A stretch of DNA of 47,015 bases, from assembly GCF_900166625.1 (NCBI RefSeq), contig NZ_LT800499.1, forward strand, positions 4,250,253 through 4,297,267, read 5' to 3'. The notes below the pieces were generated by a model. It saw only the letters and a list, made by a program, of their open reading frames with translations. It made no database searches and had not been told where the DNA came from. The stretch comes from Halobacillus massiliensis (lineage in GTDB: Bacteria; Bacillota; Bacilli; Bacillales; Halobacillaceae). Below, piece after piece: positions 1 through 9,864 of the stretch. Numbering within the stretch: position 1 is the stretch's first letter; each line of letters begins with the position of its first letter. Made by a program: the position numbers and the translations under genes.

Positions 1-378
1 CTCTCTTTTAGCTCCCCATACATCATTGATTATATCGGCTCCTGCCTTTACAGCCTGCCTGGCCACTTCTGCTTTATACGTATCGATTGATATTGGAAGC
101 CCTGTTTCCTTTTTTACAGCTTCAATCACGGGGAGGACACGGTCAATTTCTTCCTGCTGAGACACAGGCTGATGCCCAGGACGTGTCGATTCACCACCGA
201 TATCAATAATATGCGCACCATCTTCTTTCATCTGCTTTGCATGATTAACGGCATTTTCGAAGGAGTCGAATTTACCGCCATCAGAAAAAGAATCGGGCGT
301 AATATTTAAAATTCCCATAACGAGCGTCTGCTCGGAGAGGTCAAAGGTATGGGAGGATGTTTTTAGAATACCGTTCAT
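1..378 (-). CDS. folP: Dihydropteroate synthase, N-terminal part (cut by window edge)
   Basis: Joins 6-hydroxymethyl-dihydropterin pyrophosphate to p-aminobenzoate to make dihydropteroate in cytosolic folate synthesis. About 126 codons are present and the C-terminal half lies left of the window. Visible family signatures are MGILNITPDSFSDGG near the N-terminus, the DIGGESTRPG pterin-site segment and SIDTYKAEVA further on. The ATG at 378 is preceded by AGAGGG at good spacing; in-frame ATGs at 399 and 402 are possible but lack as good a ribosome site. In B. subtilis the orthologue (sul) follows pabB-pabA-pabC; here the upstream neighbour is a repeat cluster and then cysK. Confidence 0.95.
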   Translation of the reverse strand, partial: MNGILKTSSHTFDLSEQTLVMGILNITPDSFSDGGKFDSFENAVNHAKQMKEDGAHIIDIGGESTRPGHQPVSQQEEIDRVLPVIEAVKKETGLPISIDTYKAEVARQAVKAGADIINDVWGAKRE

Positions 379-492
379 TTGCAACCCTCTTTTCGTCATC
401 ATTCGTCATCCATTTTACAACATATTGAGTATTGTTTCACCTGGTTAGAAGTCTCCCTCAATTTACTTATAAGTTTGAATAGAGAAAGAGCT

Positions 493-625
493 GTTCCGTT
501 TATTGTAAAAAGAGATAAGCTGCTGGGAAATCGCTCGCTTTCCACTGGGAGCCGGTGAGCTAGCTCGTTGTACTCGCGGATCTCCCCCTGGCTCTATCTC
601 CCTTGCAGGAGCCTTGGCATAGCAA
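493..625 (+). repeat. Extra subfamily A repeat, degenerate copy (A1)
   Basis: Begins with GTTCCGTTTAT and carries the A-subfamily core (GGGAAAT, CTCGCTTTCC, GCCGGTGAGCTAGCTCG, GCAGGAG), but lacks the right-hand TAAACGGAAC end. It precedes the intact A copy at 655. Both copies are preceded by the same ATAGAGAAAGAGC stretch, which suggests a tandem duplication that included flanking DNA. A short ORF can be read through it but follows the repeat, not a gene. Confidence 0.8.
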
Positions 626-654
626 GTTTTTTTCAATGTTGATAGAGAAAGAGC

Positions 655-1031
655 GATTCCGTTTATCATGTGTGGAGATAAGCGGCTGGGAAATGACTCG
701 CTTTCCGCGGGGAGCTGGTGAGCTAGCTCGTTGCACTCGCGGATCTCACCTTAGCTCTATTTCCCTGCAGGAGTCTCGCCATTTCCCAGCCTCTTTACTG
801 TTGATGGTATAAACGGAACGCTGTAGTTTCAGTAACCCTCTAAAGGAAATAGTTTTCTCTTACACAATGTTCCATAAAAAACATACAGGGCCGGGGGAAA
901 CGGCGAGACTCCTATGGGAGGATAGAACAAGGTGAGATCCCGGTGGGCTAAAAGCCCGAGTAAGCTCACCGTTCACCCATGGAAAGCAAGTCTTTCCCCA
1001 GGCCCGGTTTCTATATCATAGTAAACAGAAC
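655..1031 (+). repeat. Composite A-spacer-B repeat unit 1
   Basis: Subfamily A lies at 655-819, then a spacer of about 59 bp, then subfamily B in inverted orientation at 879-1031. Ends are close to GTTCCGTTTA and TAAACGGAAC. Within A, the strands GGCTGGGAAATG and CATTTCCCAGCC form a long helix. Within B, GGGCC..GGGGAAA pairs with TTTCCCC.GGCCC. The unit fills the gap between the cysK terminator and folP, and no gene is credible in 379-1062. Confidence 0.85.
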
Positions 1032-1062
1032 ACTTTTCCCGTTTAATTAGGCTCCAGACTCA

Positions 1063-1098
1063 AAATAAAAAACCCGCGCTCCTTTTACAGAGCACAGG
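1063..1098 (-). terminator. Rho-independent terminator after cysK
   Basis: On the minus strand CCTGTGCTC pairs with GAGCGCGGG across a short loop, followed by TTTTTTATTTT. It begins 12 bp beyond the cysK stop. Confidence 0.85.
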
Positions 1099-1109
1099 CT
1101 TTCCTCATT

Positions 1110-2036
1110 TTACTCTTCCTCAAACTGATACAGAGGAGTAGAGAGATATCGTTCACCATTACTTGGAATAATCGCAACAACTTTTTTACCTTTTCCTAAT
1201 TCTTTAGCTACCTGCTTGGCAACGTGAATGGCTGCACCTGAGGAGACTCCACCTAAGATGCCGTCTTTTCTAGCAGCTTCACGAGCAGCTGCATAAGCTT
1301 CATCTGTAGATACCTGGCGGACTTCATCATAAACATCTGTATCGAGAATTTCTGGAACAAATCCAGCCCCGATTCCCTGTATTTTATGCGGACCAGGATC
1401 TCCGCCGGAAAGTACTGGAGAAGCGTCAGGTTCTACGGCATAAATTTTAAGGTTCGGGTATTTTTCTTTTAATACTCCGCCGGCTCCTGTAATCGTCCCG
1501 CCTGTACCAATTCCGGATACAAAGCCGTCAAGCTGATCGCCCATTTGCTCAACGATTTCCGGTCCTGTAGTTTCAGCATGGACTTTAACGTTGGCTTCAT
1601 TATTAAACTGCTGAGGCATAAAATATCCATTTTGCTCTTTCAGCTCTGTTGCCTTTTTAATGGCGCCTTTCATACCTTCCGCTCCAGGCGTTAAAACGAG
1701 TTCAGCTCCATAAGCACGAAGCAGATTACGACGTTCTTGGCTCATTGTGTCCGGCATGACGAGAATCGTTTTGTATCCTTTAGCTGCCGCGATCATGGCA
1801 AGGCCGATACCTGTGTTCCCGCTCGTTGGTTCGACAATCGTATCGCCCGCTTTAAGTTCGCCTGACTCTTCAGCAGCCTCTATCATAGATAGCGCGATAC
1901 GGTCTTTTACGGAGCTTCCCGGGTTCATATACTCTAATTTTAAGTAAATATCCGCAGCTTCTGGATCTGCACTTTTGTTTAGTTTTACCATAGGGGTCTG
2001 CCCTACTAATTCATTTACACTGTTCGCTATTCTCAT
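1110..2036 (-). CDS. cysK: Cysteine synthase A (O-acetylserine thiol-lyase)
   Basis: PLP enzyme making cysteine from O-acetylserine and sulfide in the cytosol. The 308-residue product has the usual family length. PLP-lysine segment SSVKDR (Lys44), phosphate-side loop TSGNTGIG (71-78) and [10 protein letters not shown] (175-184) are all visible. I place the start at the ATG at 2036 because AGGAG lies just upstream and [15 protein letters not shown] matches known N-termini; the frame stays open 27 codons further without a ribosome site. It has its own promoter and terminator, so it is monocistronic. In B. subtilis pabB-pabA-pabC-sul follow; here repeats do. Confidence 0.97.
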   Translation of the reverse strand: MRIANSVNELVGQTPMVKLNKSADPEAADIYLKLEYMNPGSSVKDRIALSMIEAAEESGELKAGDTIVEPTSGNTGIGLAMIAAAKGYKTILVMPDTMSQERRNLLRAYGAELVLTPGAEGMKGAIKKATELKEQNGYFMPQQFNNEANVKVHAETTGPEIVEQMGDQLDGFVSGIGTGGTITGAGGVLKEKYPNLKIYAVEPDASPVLSGGDPGPHKIQGIGAGFVPEILDTDVYDEVRQVSTDEAYAAAREAARKDGILGGVSSGAAIHVAKQVAKELGKGKKVVAIIPSNGERYLSTPLYQFEEE

Positions 2037-2079
2037 TATTTCACTCCTAATACCAAGTATTTTAATAGGATTTAATACA

Positions 2080-2108
2080 AGATTACGCAAATAATATCTC
2101 GTTGTCAA
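2080..2108 (-). promoter_or_regulatory. Sigma-A-type promoter of cysK
   Basis: TTGACA (2103-2108), 17 bp, TAATCT (2080-2085) on the minus strand, 44 bp upstream of the cysK start and downstream of the hslO terminator. No T-box-like leader is seen in the short 5' UTR. Confidence 0.75.
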
Positions 2109-2150
2109 ACATTTCAATTAACTTTTATTGAAAAAAACTAAGCATAGATT

Positions 2151-2185
2151 ACAAAAGAACAAAGCAGGACATCTGCTTTGTTCTT
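2151..2185 (-). terminator. Terminator after coaX-hslO
   Basis: AGAACAAAGCAG pairs perfectly with CTGCTTTGTTCT, followed by a T-rich stretch on the minus strand. The stem touches the hslO stop codon. Confidence 0.85.
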
Positions 2186-3062
2186 AGGTGTGGCTGGATT
2201 GCAACTCTTTCAATTCTTTAATATTAAAATGATAATCCTCGTTACAGAAATGACATTTTGCTTCTGCCCCGTGATCTTCTTCAATCATACGCTGTATCTC
2301 TTCATCGCCCAGGCTGGATATGGCCATTTCTACACGCTCTCTTGAACAGTGGCAATTAAATTCTACGGGCATTGTATCAAGAAACTGAACATTGCCGTTT
2401 CCCAGCACAGATTCTAAAATTTGCTCAGGTGTCTTTCCATCTTGAACCATTTTAGAAATCGACTCAATTTCACTTAAACGTTTTTCAATTTCCGCAGTTG
2501 TTTCTTCGCTTGCTCCAGGCATCAACTGTACAATAAAACCGCCCGCTGCCAAGATGGAGTGATCCGTATTTACAAGGACTCCCGCTCCAACCGCTGAAGG
2601 CACCTGTTCTGAATTAGCAAAGTAGTACGTAAAGTCTTCACTGACTTCCCCGGAGACAATTGGAACCTGGCCAGTAAAGTGGTCTCTCATACCTAAATCT
2701 TTTACTACGCTCAGCGTACCGCTTGTACCGACCGCCTTAGCTACGTCTAATTTTCCCTTTTCATTTAAATCAAAATCGACATGTGGGTTTTTTAAATAGC
2801 CGCGGACCTGTCCTTTGGAATTGGCATCTGCAATAATGGCACCAATCGGTCCGTCCCCTTCTACTTTTACCGTAAGCTTGTCTTCACCTTTTAACATAGC
2901 ACCCATCATAACGCTGATTGTCAGGGTACGACCAAGTGCAGCAGAAGCCGTAGCCCAAGTATCCTGACGGCGGCGTGCTTCTTCCACAGTATTTGTAGAA
3001 GATATTGCGTAAGCGCGAACCTGGCCATCAAACCCCATTGCACGTACTAAATAATCTCCCAT
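2184..3062 (-). CDS. hslO: Redox-regulated holdase chaperone Hsp33
   Basis: ATP-independent cytosolic chaperone switched on by oxidative unfolding of its C-terminal zinc centre. The four zinc cysteines are present in the expected pattern: CHC at residues 237-239 and CHFC at 270-273. The 292-residue length matches the family. It starts 3 bp after the coaX stop, so the two are co-transcribed, as in B. subtilis. The yacD (PrsA-like foldase) gene that follows hslO in B. subtilis is absent here; a terminator and cysK come next. Confidence 0.97.
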   Translation of the reverse strand: MGDYLVRAMGFDGQVRAYAISSTNTVEEARRRQDTWATASAALGRTLTISVMMGAMLKGEDKLTVKVEGDGPIGAIIADANSKGQVRGYLKNPHVDFDLNEKGKLDVAKAVGTSGTLSVVKDLGMRDHFTGQVPIVSGEVSEDFTYYFANSEQVPSAVGAGVLVNTDHSILAAGGFIVQLMPGASEETTAEIEKRLSEIESISKMVQDGKTPEQILESVLGNGNVQFLDTMPVEFNCHCSRERVEMAISSLGDEEIQRMIEEDHGAEAKCHFCNEDYHFNIKELKELQSSHT

Positions 3063-3065
3063 ATA

Positions 3066-3860
3066 TTATCCTTCTCCTTTAAATTCTTTATTATCTTTGT
3101 TCTTTTGAAAAATTTTATTCAGCCCTTTTAGCGTTAAATAAGGGTCCACAATATCGATAGTGCTTGAGTCGTCAGCGATTAGAGGAGCCAGACCTCCAGT
3201 GGCAATCACAGTAGGTTTTAAGTCAGCTTTCTCTTTCATCCTTCTGACCAGCTCATCGACCTGTCCGATATATCCATAAAACACTCCGGCCTGCATCGCT
3301 TCTACTGTAGAGGAACCAAAGACACTTTTCGGGTTTTTTATTTCTATTTTCGGCAGCTTGGCTGCTTTTGCATATAAAGCTTCCATGGAAATATTTATAC
3401 CCGGGGCAATGGCACCGCCTACGTATTCTCCTTGCTCATTAATATAGCAGTAAGTGGTTGCCGTGCCGAAATCAATGATAACCAAAGGGGCATCAAACTG
3501 CTCAAGAGCACCGACGGCATTAACGATGCGGTCTGCTCCGATTTCCCCAGGATTAGGATACTTCATTTTAAGCCCATGATCGACATTATCCTGCCCAATC
3601 ACCATAGGTTCTTTATTGAAATAATAACGAGACATTCCGACAAGAGCATACATAATCGGAGGGACGACAGATGAAATAATCACTCCGTTGATATCTCCGA
3701 ATGTTAGTCCCTCATGCTCGAAAAGCGACTTAATTAACATGCCATATTCATCTTCTGTTTTATAGCGGTCCGTTTTTACACGCCAATGATATTTTAACTC
3801 ATTATTATCAAATACACCTAATACAGTGTTTGTATTACCGACATCAAGCACGAAGTTCAT
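3066..3860 (-). CDS. coaX: Type III pantothenate kinase
   Basis: Phosphorylates pantothenate in the first step of coenzyme A synthesis. The 264-residue protein shows the ASKHA-fold signatures of the type III family: [13 protein letters not shown] (6-18, phosphate loop), GADR (108-111) and DFGTATT (130-136). A strong ribosome site (GGAGG) precedes the ATG at 3860. It lies downstream of the ftsH terminator and is tightly coupled to hslO. Type III kinases need a monovalent cation and are not feedback inhibited by CoA (family knowledge). Confidence 0.96.
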   Translation of the reverse strand: MNFVLDVGNTNTVLGVFDNNELKYHWRVKTDRYKTEDEYGMLIKSLFEHEGLTFGDINGVIISSVVPPIMYALVGMSRYYFNKEPMVIGQDNVDHGLKMKYPNPGEIGADRIVNAVGALEQFDAPLVIIDFGTATTYCYINEQGEYVGGAIAPGINISMEALYAKAAKLPKIEIKNPKSVFGSSTVEAMQAGVFYGYIGQVDELVRRMKEKADLKPTVIATGGLAPLIADDSSTIDIVDPYLTLKGLNKIFQKNKDNKEFKGEG

Positions 3861-3950
3861 ACAAAAATCCTCCCGTTCCGTTTCCTTCGGCTTCCATCAT
3901 ATCACAATTAAGAGGGTAATTTCCCAAATCAACTCCCTCATTTTAAAAAA

Positions 3951-3981
3951 GAAAAAGCCACATTTCCCGGGAAATGTGGCT
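3951..3981 (-). terminator. Terminator after ftsH
   Basis: A 24-bp perfect palindrome, GCCACATTTCCC/GGGAAATGTGGC, is followed on the minus strand by TTTTTC and further T residues. It separates ftsH from coaX. Confidence 0.9.
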
Positions 3982-3992
3982 TCATCATATTA

Positions 3993-6044
3993 TTAACGAT
4001 CTTCAGGCTTGCGATTATTGTCATCTTCAGGCTCTGAAGAAGTATCGTGTTCTTTATCCGCAGAAGTTGAAGAATTTTTATCTTCCTCTTTGGACTTCAA
4101 GTTTACACGAACATTCTCATTATTGGACTGCAGCTCATCGATCTTCTTCTGTTCTTCTCGATTGGCTTCAAGCTGTTTATTATTCTTAATGGCAATTTCC
4201 TCAAGCTCTTCATCTGTTGGAAGACGTCCTTTCTTAAACAAGGACTCGATCTGGGTAGCATCGAGAGTTTCGATTTCCAACAATGTCTGAGCGATCAGCT
4301 CAAGCTTATCTTTGTTTTCAGTTAAGATCTGTTTTGCTCTGGCGTAAGAGTCATTAATGAACTTCTGAACTTCTGTATCAATATCATAAGCGATTTGATC
4401 ACTATAGTTTTGTTCATTTTGAATATCACGACCAAGGAATACTTGTCCACCACTGTTCTGTCCGAACTGAAGCGGTCCAAGCTTCTCGCTCATTCCGTAT
4501 TCAGTAACCATTTTACGGGCAATCGAAGTGGCGCGCTGGAAGTCATTGTGAGCACCTGTGGAAACTTCACCAAACATGATTTCCTCAGCAACCCTGCCGC
4601 CTAATAAACCTGTAATCTTATCGAGCAGTTCCGGCTTCGTCATAAAGTAACGGTCTTCACGCGGAAGCATTACGGCATATCCTCCGGCCTGTCCGCGAGG
4701 TACAATCGTAACTTTATGAACCATATCTGCATCATCCAGTACCATTCCGATAACCGTATGTCCACTTTCGTGGTGTGCGACAATGTCACGTTCTTTTTTA
4801 GAAATCACACGGCTCTTCTTAGCAGGTCCTGCAATTACACGGTCAATGGCTTCATCAACATGAATCATTTCAATGCTCTTGCTGTCGGAACGAGCAGCTA
4901 CAAGTGCTGCTTCATTCAGTAAGTTCTCAAGATCAGCTCCAGAGAATCCAGGAGTTCTTAATGCTATTGTCTTTAAATCAACATTTTCTGCTAAAGGCTT
5001 ATCCCTTGCATGCACACCAAGTACAGCCTGACGTCCTTTAACGTCTGGGCGATCCACCGTAATCTGGCGGTCAAAACGTCCAGGACGCAGCAAGGCCGGG
5101 TCAAGAATATCCGGACGGTTTGTTGCGGCAATCATAATGATACCTTCATTAGCACCAAAGCCATCCATCTCAACAAGTAATTGGTTAAGTGTCTGCTCAC
5201 GCTCGTCATGACCTCCGCCAAGACCAGCACCACGCTGACGACCTACCGCATCAATCTCATCAATAAAGATAATACACGGAGAATTTTTCTTTGCGTTTTC
5301 GAACAAGTCACGTACACGGGACGCACCCACACCGACAAACATTTCCACGAAGTCAGAACCACTGATGGAGAAGAACGGAACTCCCGCTTCACCAGCTACC
5401 GCTCTGGCCAGCAATGTTTTACCAGTACCTGGAGGTCCTACAAGCAGAACCCCTTTAGGAATACGCGCACCGACAGCCGAGAATTTACGAGGATCTTTTA
5501 AGAAATCAACGACTTCAACAAGCTCCTGTTTCTCCTCATCCGCTCCGGCCACGTCTTTGAAACGCACCTTTTTCTTCTCTTCACTGTACATCTTCGCTTT
5601 ACTCTTACCAAAGTTCATCACACGGCTTCCACCGCCCTGAGCCTGGTTAAGCAGGAAGATAAACAGAATAAAAATAATGACAAAAGGAATGATGGATGTC
5701 AGGACTGTCACCCATACACTAGGCTGCTCTTCTTCTTCTACCGTTAAGACACTCTGCTCCTGGGCTGTTTGAGTCACATCGTTAATGATCTGCTCATTCG
5801 CCGGAAGCTTGGCAGTGAACGTGTCACCCTCTTCAGCACCGACAAGCGTACCAGTAACCTGCATCACTCCATTGACAGGCTGCATAGTCATTTCTTCAAC
5901 TTCACCGCTGTTTAATCTATCATAAAACTCATTTACATTTAACGTTTGCTGTGGCTCACCTTGACCTCTGAATAGACCGACTACGCCGATAACTACGAGG
6001 AAGATAAGTAAGTAAAATATTGTATTCCGAAATATCCGATTCAT
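3993..6044 (-). CDS. ftsH: ATP-dependent membrane zinc metalloprotease FtsH
   Basis: Membrane-anchored AAA+ protease that degrades misfolded membrane proteins and regulators; in Bacillus it is needed for normal sporulation. Transmembrane segments lie at about 7-25 and 111-132 with an extracytoplasmic loop between. Then follow Walker A GPPGTGKT (203-210), Walker B IIFIDEID (258-265), the SRH segment [12 protein letters not shown] (315-326) and the zinc motif HESGH (425-429). The last 60 residues are a highly charged acidic tail. The ATG at 6044 has GGAGGAGG upstream. It follows tilS-hpt in the usual order. Confidence 0.98.
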   Translation of the reverse strand: MNRIFRNTIFYLLIFLVVIGVVGLFRGQGEPQQTLNVNEFYDRLNSGEVEEMTMQPVNGVMQVTGTLVGAEEGDTFTAKLPANEQIINDVTQTAQEQSVLTVEEEEQPSVWVTVLTSIIPFVIIFILFIFLLNQAQGGGSRVMNFGKSKAKMYSEEKKKVRFKDVAGADEEKQELVEVVDFLKDPRKFSAVGARIPKGVLLVGPPGTGKTLLARAVAGEAGVPFFSISGSDFVEMFVGVGASRVRDLFENAKKNSPCIIFIDEIDAVGRQRGAGLGGGHDEREQTLNQLLVEMDGFGANEGIIMIAATNRPDILDPALLRPGRFDRQITVDRPDVKGRQAVLGVHARDKPLAENVDLKTIALRTPGFSGADLENLLNEAALVAARSDSKSIEMIHVDEAIDRVIAGPAKKSRVISKKERDIVAHHESGHTVIGMVLDDADMVHKVTIVPRGQAGGYAVMLPREDRYFMTKPELLDKITGLLGGRVAEEIMFGEVSTGAHNDFQRATSIARKMVTEYGMSEKLGPLQFGQNSGGQVFLGRDIQNEQNYSDQIAYDIDTEVQKFINDSYARAKQILTENKDKLELIAQTLLEIETLDATQIESLFKKGRLPTDEELEEIAIKNNKQLEANREEQKKIDELQSNNENVRVNLKSKEEDKNSSTSADKEHDTSSEPEDDNNRKPEDR

Positions 6045-6072
6045 TGCCTACCTCCTCCCAAACGAGAAAAAC

Positions 6073-6107
6073 TATAGTAAATATTATCATACGGAAATCT
6101 TACTATA
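6073..6107. repeat. Inverted repeat upstream of ftsH
   Basis: TATAGTAA (6073-6080) and TTACTATA (6100-6107) form a perfect 8-bp dyad with a 19-bp centre, 29 bp upstream of the ftsH start in the hpt-ftsH gap. It could be an operator or just AT-rich promoter DNA. I could not settle on one convincing -35/-10 pair here. Confidence 0.5.
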
Positions 6108-6162
6108 CAACTAATACCACTTGACAACAGCATGTTGGAACAATTATTAGCAGATTTGCTCA

Positions 6163-6699
6163 TTATCCACCATACACTTCTGGTTTCAAAACACCGATAT
6201 AAGGCAGGTTACGGTATTTCTCATTATAATCCAGTCCGTAACCGACAACGAATTCATCCGGCACTTCAAACCCTATCGTATCTGCTTTAATGTATGAAGT
6301 TCTTCCATCCGGCTTATCAAGCAGTGTAACAATCTTAATGGATTTTGCTTTACGATACTTAAACAGATCCACTAAATAGCTGAGCGTTAAGCCGCTGTCA
6401 ATAATATCTTCAATAATTAAAAGATCTCTGCCTTCAACCTGGGTATCAAGGTCTTTAACAATCTTTACTTCACCGCTTGATCTCATACCGCTGTAACTGG
6501 AGACATCCATGAAATCCATTTCCAGATGTGTATCGACTCTCTTTAGAAGGTCACCCATAAACGGCATGGCGCCTTTTAAAACCCCAATTGCAAGCGGGAA
6601 GCGTCCCTCGTATTCGTTTGACAGCTGTTCACCAAGTTCTTTACATTTCGCCTGAATCTCTTCTTCAGAAATCAAGATCTTCTCAATCTCGTTGTGCAT
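6163..6699 (-). CDS. hpt: Hypoxanthine-guanine phosphoribosyltransferase
   Basis: Salvages hypoxanthine and guanine to IMP and GMP using PRPP. The 178-residue protein has the PRPP-binding loop [13 protein letters not shown] (93-105) and the usual [11 protein letters not shown] segment (41-51). AGGAGG lies before the ATG at 6699. It sits 20 bp after tilS; the tilS-hpt-ftsH order is conserved in Firmicutes, and in B. subtilis Hpt and TilS regulate ftsH expression (established there, not visible here). Confidence 0.96.
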   Translation of the reverse strand: MHNEIEKILISEEEIQAKCKELGEQLSNEYEGRFPLAIGVLKGAMPFMGDLLKRVDTHLEMDFMDVSSYSGMRSSGEVKIVKDLDTQVEGRDLLIIEDIIDSGLTLSYLVDLFKYRKAKSIKIVTLLDKPDGRTSYIKADTIGFEVPDEFVVGYGLDYNEKYRNLPYIGVLKPEVYGG

Positions 6700-6719
6700 G
6701 AAAGCTCCTCCTACGTTTC

Positions 6720-8105
6720 TCAGTAATTTTTATAATGTAATCGAAGCCATGTACCGGAAGGGTCCCTAGTACACCCTTCACCTTTTCTTAACCCAACAAG
6801 CCATAGGACCTGACCATCATGATCAGTTACAAGCGGCCAAGTATCCCGTTCCTTAGCGGGGATTTTTTGATCGATAAAAATATCTTTTACCTTCTTCGAC
6901 CCATTCATTCCTCTAAGCTTTAATCGATCCCCCGGACGGCGTGTTCTCACAATAAGAGGAAGGCTTACGTGATTTGAATCACAAGTATAGACATACCTGC
7001 CGGCTTCCTCTCTACTGTCAGCCGCCTCCAGAGAAATCATTGAACCATCCGGAAGTGTCACTTGCTTCCCTATGTAAAGTGGTGCGTGAAACGCCGTTTC
7101 TTCCTCAGGCTGAGCAAAGGTCAACGTTATAACGTCATACGCACGAATTACCCGAAGATTTCCCGGGAAATCTAATGATGCATTAGGTTTTTGTTCTTGT
7201 AAAAGGTGAAAAAACATCTCCTCATGTAAGTAGGAGATTTCTTCAATTTGATTACCATACAGATAGTTTAATATTAGATGAAAGGCAGACCTTTGTAAAG
7301 CAAGGGGGAACTTTTGAAATGTCGTTTTTGATAAAACAGCTTTGCCTCCTTCATCGCTTGACATATCAACATTTTCGAGCAGCTTTTTCGCTTCATTATT
7401 AATAAAAGTTCGATCTTCTGTCACACGCTCGCTCATATGCTGCATATGCTCATAAAGTTTAGGGTTTATTTCCTTTAGAAATGGGAGCACATGCTTTCGA
7501 AAAGCATTCCTCGTATACTCAGTATCTTCATTTGAAGCATCAATTCTTGGCTCTAAGCCGTTCTCCTTACAGTAGCTTTGTATTTCGGCCTTAGAAAGAC
7601 AAAGAAAAGGCCGAATTAAAAAGCCGCCGGCAAACGGACGCTTTACAGGTATGCCTTGGACTGCCTCAGGCAGTGCACGGCGTGCCAGCTGCATAAGCAT
7701 CGTTTCTGCCTGGTCATCTCCATGGTGGCCTAGAGCCAGTCTGTCAGCGCCTGTCTTTTCCATAACTTCTGCGAGAAACTGATAGCGTAAGGTTCTTGCC
7801 GCTTCCTGTGTCCCGATACCTGCCCTTTTCTTATACGCAGGAACATCCACAGAGGTTCCAAAAAATTCGGCACCCCACTGAAGAGCTGCTTTCTCAACAA
7901 AACTCACATCTTCTATAGAAGCTTCACCCCGCAGGCCGTGATCGACAGAAGCAGCGATAATCCGCAGATTATACTCTTCCTTTATCGTGGTTAAAAAATG
8001 TAAAAGTGCGAGTGAATCAGGACCGCCGGAAACAGCAGCAACGATTGTTTGATTCTTTTTAATTAAATCATGCTTTTTTATAAAGGAATGGACAGTTCCA
8101 AGCAT
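6720..8105 (-). CDS. tilS: tRNA(Ile) lysidine synthetase
   Basis: Converts C34 of the CAU anticodon of tRNA-Ile2 to lysidine so that it reads AUA. The N-type ATP-pyrophosphatase loop SGGPDS is at 26-31, followed by the long C-terminal substrate-recognition region, 461 residues in all. I prefer the ATG at 8105, preceded by a GGTGGG tract at workable spacing, over an in-frame GTG at 8114. The elongator tRNA-Met at 12.57 kb also has a CAU anticodon and must be rejected by this enzyme. Confidence 0.95.
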   Translation of the reverse strand: MLGTVHSFIKKHDLIKKNQTIVAAVSGGPDSLALLHFLTTIKEEYNLRIIAASVDHGLRGEASIEDVSFVEKAALQWGAEFFGTSVDVPAYKKRAGIGTQEAARTLRYQFLAEVMEKTGADRLALGHHGDDQAETMLMQLARRALPEAVQGIPVKRPFAGGFLIRPFLCLSKAEIQSYCKENGLEPRIDASNEDTEYTRNAFRKHVLPFLKEINPKLYEHMQHMSERVTEDRTFINNEAKKLLENVDMSSDEGGKAVLSKTTFQKFPLALQRSAFHLILNYLYGNQIEEISYLHEEMFFHLLQEQKPNASLDFPGNLRVIRAYDVITLTFAQPEEETAFHAPLYIGKQVTLPDGSMISLEAADSREEAGRYVYTCDSNHVSLPLIVRTRRPGDRLKLRGMNGSKKVKDIFIDQKIPAKERDTWPLVTDHDGQVLWLVGLRKGEGCTRDPSGTWLRLHYKNY

Positions 8106-8169
8106 TGTCCTCACCCACCTATCTCTCCTAATCCTATCACTCTAAAGCCCTATCCTGCAAAGCATTCAT

Positions 8170-9087
8170 TTAAAACCAGAAACTCCACATGGAAATGCCA
8201 TAGCAGATAACGGCAATAAAACCGACACCAAGCATTTCCCCCCATTCTGAAGCATCGTTTTGTACGCGCTTTTTCGTCGTACGCTTAGGCGTCTGCACTC
8301 GTTTCATTAAAATCTCGCCGAGCGCTTTTTTCATTTCAGCTGCTGAATGATACTTTCCTTGCCAGCAGTCAAGCATAAGCTGCTTATAAGCAGAAGGAAG
8401 AGGTGCCTGATTTAACCGGTCATTCAATGTTTTCCGCGGATCTTTCTGTGCGTCAAATCTTTTCGGGTATACGGTTTCCAACATAATCATCGTTACAGCA
8501 AACAAATCATAAGATGGCTCTGCTCTTCTCGAACCATAACCCCAATGTCCGCGGTCATAGAACTCTGTATACTCTTTAATCGCCCGTCCGACAGCGGTGA
8601 CTCCTCCTACATCTATCCACTGTACCCGCGAGGAGGAGACGAGAAGATTATCTGTTTTTAAGTCTCCAAATACATATCCGGCATCGTGAAGGTGCTCTAA
8701 ATCGCTCAGCAGCTGCATGGCAATAAGCCCAACCCACTCTTTTTTCTTACCGACCAGATAATCATTCAGCGGTACACCATCGATAAATTCCATAACATAA
8801 AAGGGGTAAGTCTGCTGCGAAGGCGCTACCCAGTCATCAACGTCAACAAAAGAAGGCCCAAGTTTAACCCCTTGGACCTTGCTGAATTTCTTTAGCATAT
8901 TTACTTCAAGCATTAACCGTGAGCTGTCTGTGCCTACTTTAAGGGCATACTTCACCCCGTTTTTTTGACAAAGATAAACAACCCCGCATGCTCCATCGCC
9001 AAGTGGTTTAATAATTTGGTAAACATGATGATTCCATTTGCCCCGTATCGCCGTTCCGGCTCGTAAATTAGTAACCTGTTTCTTCAT
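8170..9087 (-). CDS. yabT: Membrane-anchored Hanks-type Ser/Thr kinase YabT
   Basis: Serine/threonine kinase; the B. subtilis orthologue acts early in sporulation and phosphorylates DNA-related proteins such as RecA. Kinase elements are visible: glycine loop LGDGACGVVY (29-38), Lys50 in YALKV, Glu61, catalytic loop FGDLKTDN (140-147, in place of HRDLKxxN but with Asp142 and Asn147 kept) and the metal Asp159 in DVG. One hydrophobic helix at about 286-305 ends the protein, consistent with a tail anchor. The gene overlaps yabS by 20 bp, and the sigma-F-like promoter ahead of yabS should drive both. Confidence 0.9.
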   Translation of the reverse strand: MKKQVTNLRAGTAIRGKWNHHVYQIIKPLGDGACGVVYLCQKNGVKYALKVGTDSSRLMLEVNMLKKFSKVQGVKLGPSFVDVDDWVAPSQQTYPFYVMEFIDGVPLNDYLVGKKKEWVGLIAMQLLSDLEHLHDAGYVFGDLKTDNLLVSSSRVQWIDVGGVTAVGRAIKEYTEFYDRGHWGYGSRRAEPSYDLFAVTMIMLETVYPKRFDAQKDPRKTLNDRLNQAPLPSAYKQLMLDCWQGKYHSAAEMKKALGEILMKRVQTPKRTTKKRVQNDASEWGEMLGVGFIAVICYGISMWSFWF

Positions 9088-9799
9088 AAGGATCTTCCTT
9101 ATCCATGCCGTTTCTCTTCAACGACTTATTGGTAAACGCATAAAGAGCTTCTTTTAAAGCAGGACCTGTCGGAGTATAACCGCCGCTGTCAAGCTTTGAA
9201 AATAACCCATGAATCGCGTTAAGCTCAGTCGTCCAGTCAATTCTCTGTTTGATCGTATGCTTAGGATCAGGGAAAGAATAGACACTAAACTGATTCGCCC
9301 CTGTTCTGGCATTTAAGCTCAAGGACAAATCAGCTAAAGCTTCCTTGACCGTAGGAAGCTTATGATGCATGCTGGCACTGGTATCTACGAGCACAAGGAC
9401 TTCCAAATCACACGTTTCTCCAAGATCATCTACGATTTCCACCACTTCTCCGCGCTGATCAGGCGGAAGTTCTTCAATCGTTTTCCTTTCTCCAAGAATT
9501 TGTTCAAGCTCTTTATTTACAACCCCCTGTATAGTTTGTGTCATGGCCTGCTTCGTGACCATCTGCACTGTTTCTGAAAGGTTCTTCTGATAGACTATCT
9601 GGCTGACACCCCCGCCTGATTCTGCAATTGCCTCTACTTCCTGCAGTCCCTGCGGCTCCTCACGGTCATCGAGAACCCCTATCACGTTTACGGTTACCCC
9701 CTGGTTTCTAGCTAATCCAGCGACCACGACTGGATCCTCTCCATAGTTTGAGCATCCGTCCGTAATTAATAAAATTTGTTTCAGTCGTCCTGTTTTCAT
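9068..9799 (-). CDS. yabS: Von Willebrand factor A-like protein YabS
   Basis: Function unknown. The 243 residues hold vWA elements in unusual order: ILLITDGCSNYGEDP (9-23) and a VNVIGV strand come first, a charged linker of about 50 residues follows, and the MIDAS elements DTSAS (139-143) and TPTGPAL (209-215) come last. A normal vWA domain has DxSxS and the threonine loop before ITDG. The ATG at 9799 is chosen for its GGAGGG site; an in-frame extension of 10 codons has none. Co-transcribed with yabT, which suggests a role in the forespore. Confidence 0.88.
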   Translation of the reverse strand: MKTGRLKQILLITDGCSNYGEDPVVVAGLARNQGVTVNVIGVLDDREEPQGLQEVEAIAESGGGVSQIVYQKNLSETVQMVTKQAMTQTIQGVVNKELEQILGERKTIEELPPDQRGEVVEIVDDLGETCDLEVLVLVDTSASMHHKLPTVKEALADLSLSLNARTGANQFSVYSFPDPKHTIKQRIDWTTELNAIHGLFSKLDSGGYTPTGPALKEALYAFTNKSLKRNGMDKEDPYEETGY

Positions 9800-9826
9800 A
9801 GATATTCCCTCCTTTTTCGTTACCCC

Positions 9827-9856
9827 CATTTTCGCCGAAAAAGGAAGGGAATATAC
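9827..9856 (-). promoter_or_regulatory. Sigma-F-type promoter of yabS-yabT
   Basis: On the minus strand GTATA (9852-9856), 15 bp, then GGCGAAAATG (9827-9836), against the sigma-F pattern GYWTA-N15-GGNRANAMTW; only the last base departs. It lies in the short gap between the spoIIE stop and yabS. Confidence 0.7.
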
Positions 9857-9864
9857 CTGTTAAG

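Noticed and set aside
463-812. Two ORFs of 68-69 codons on opposite strands
   Set aside because: They run through A-repeat copies, have no ribosome site, and their translations are frame readings of the repeat; the similar ORFs at 13121, 19489, 19740, 28397, 28408, 28724 and 29015 have the same cause.
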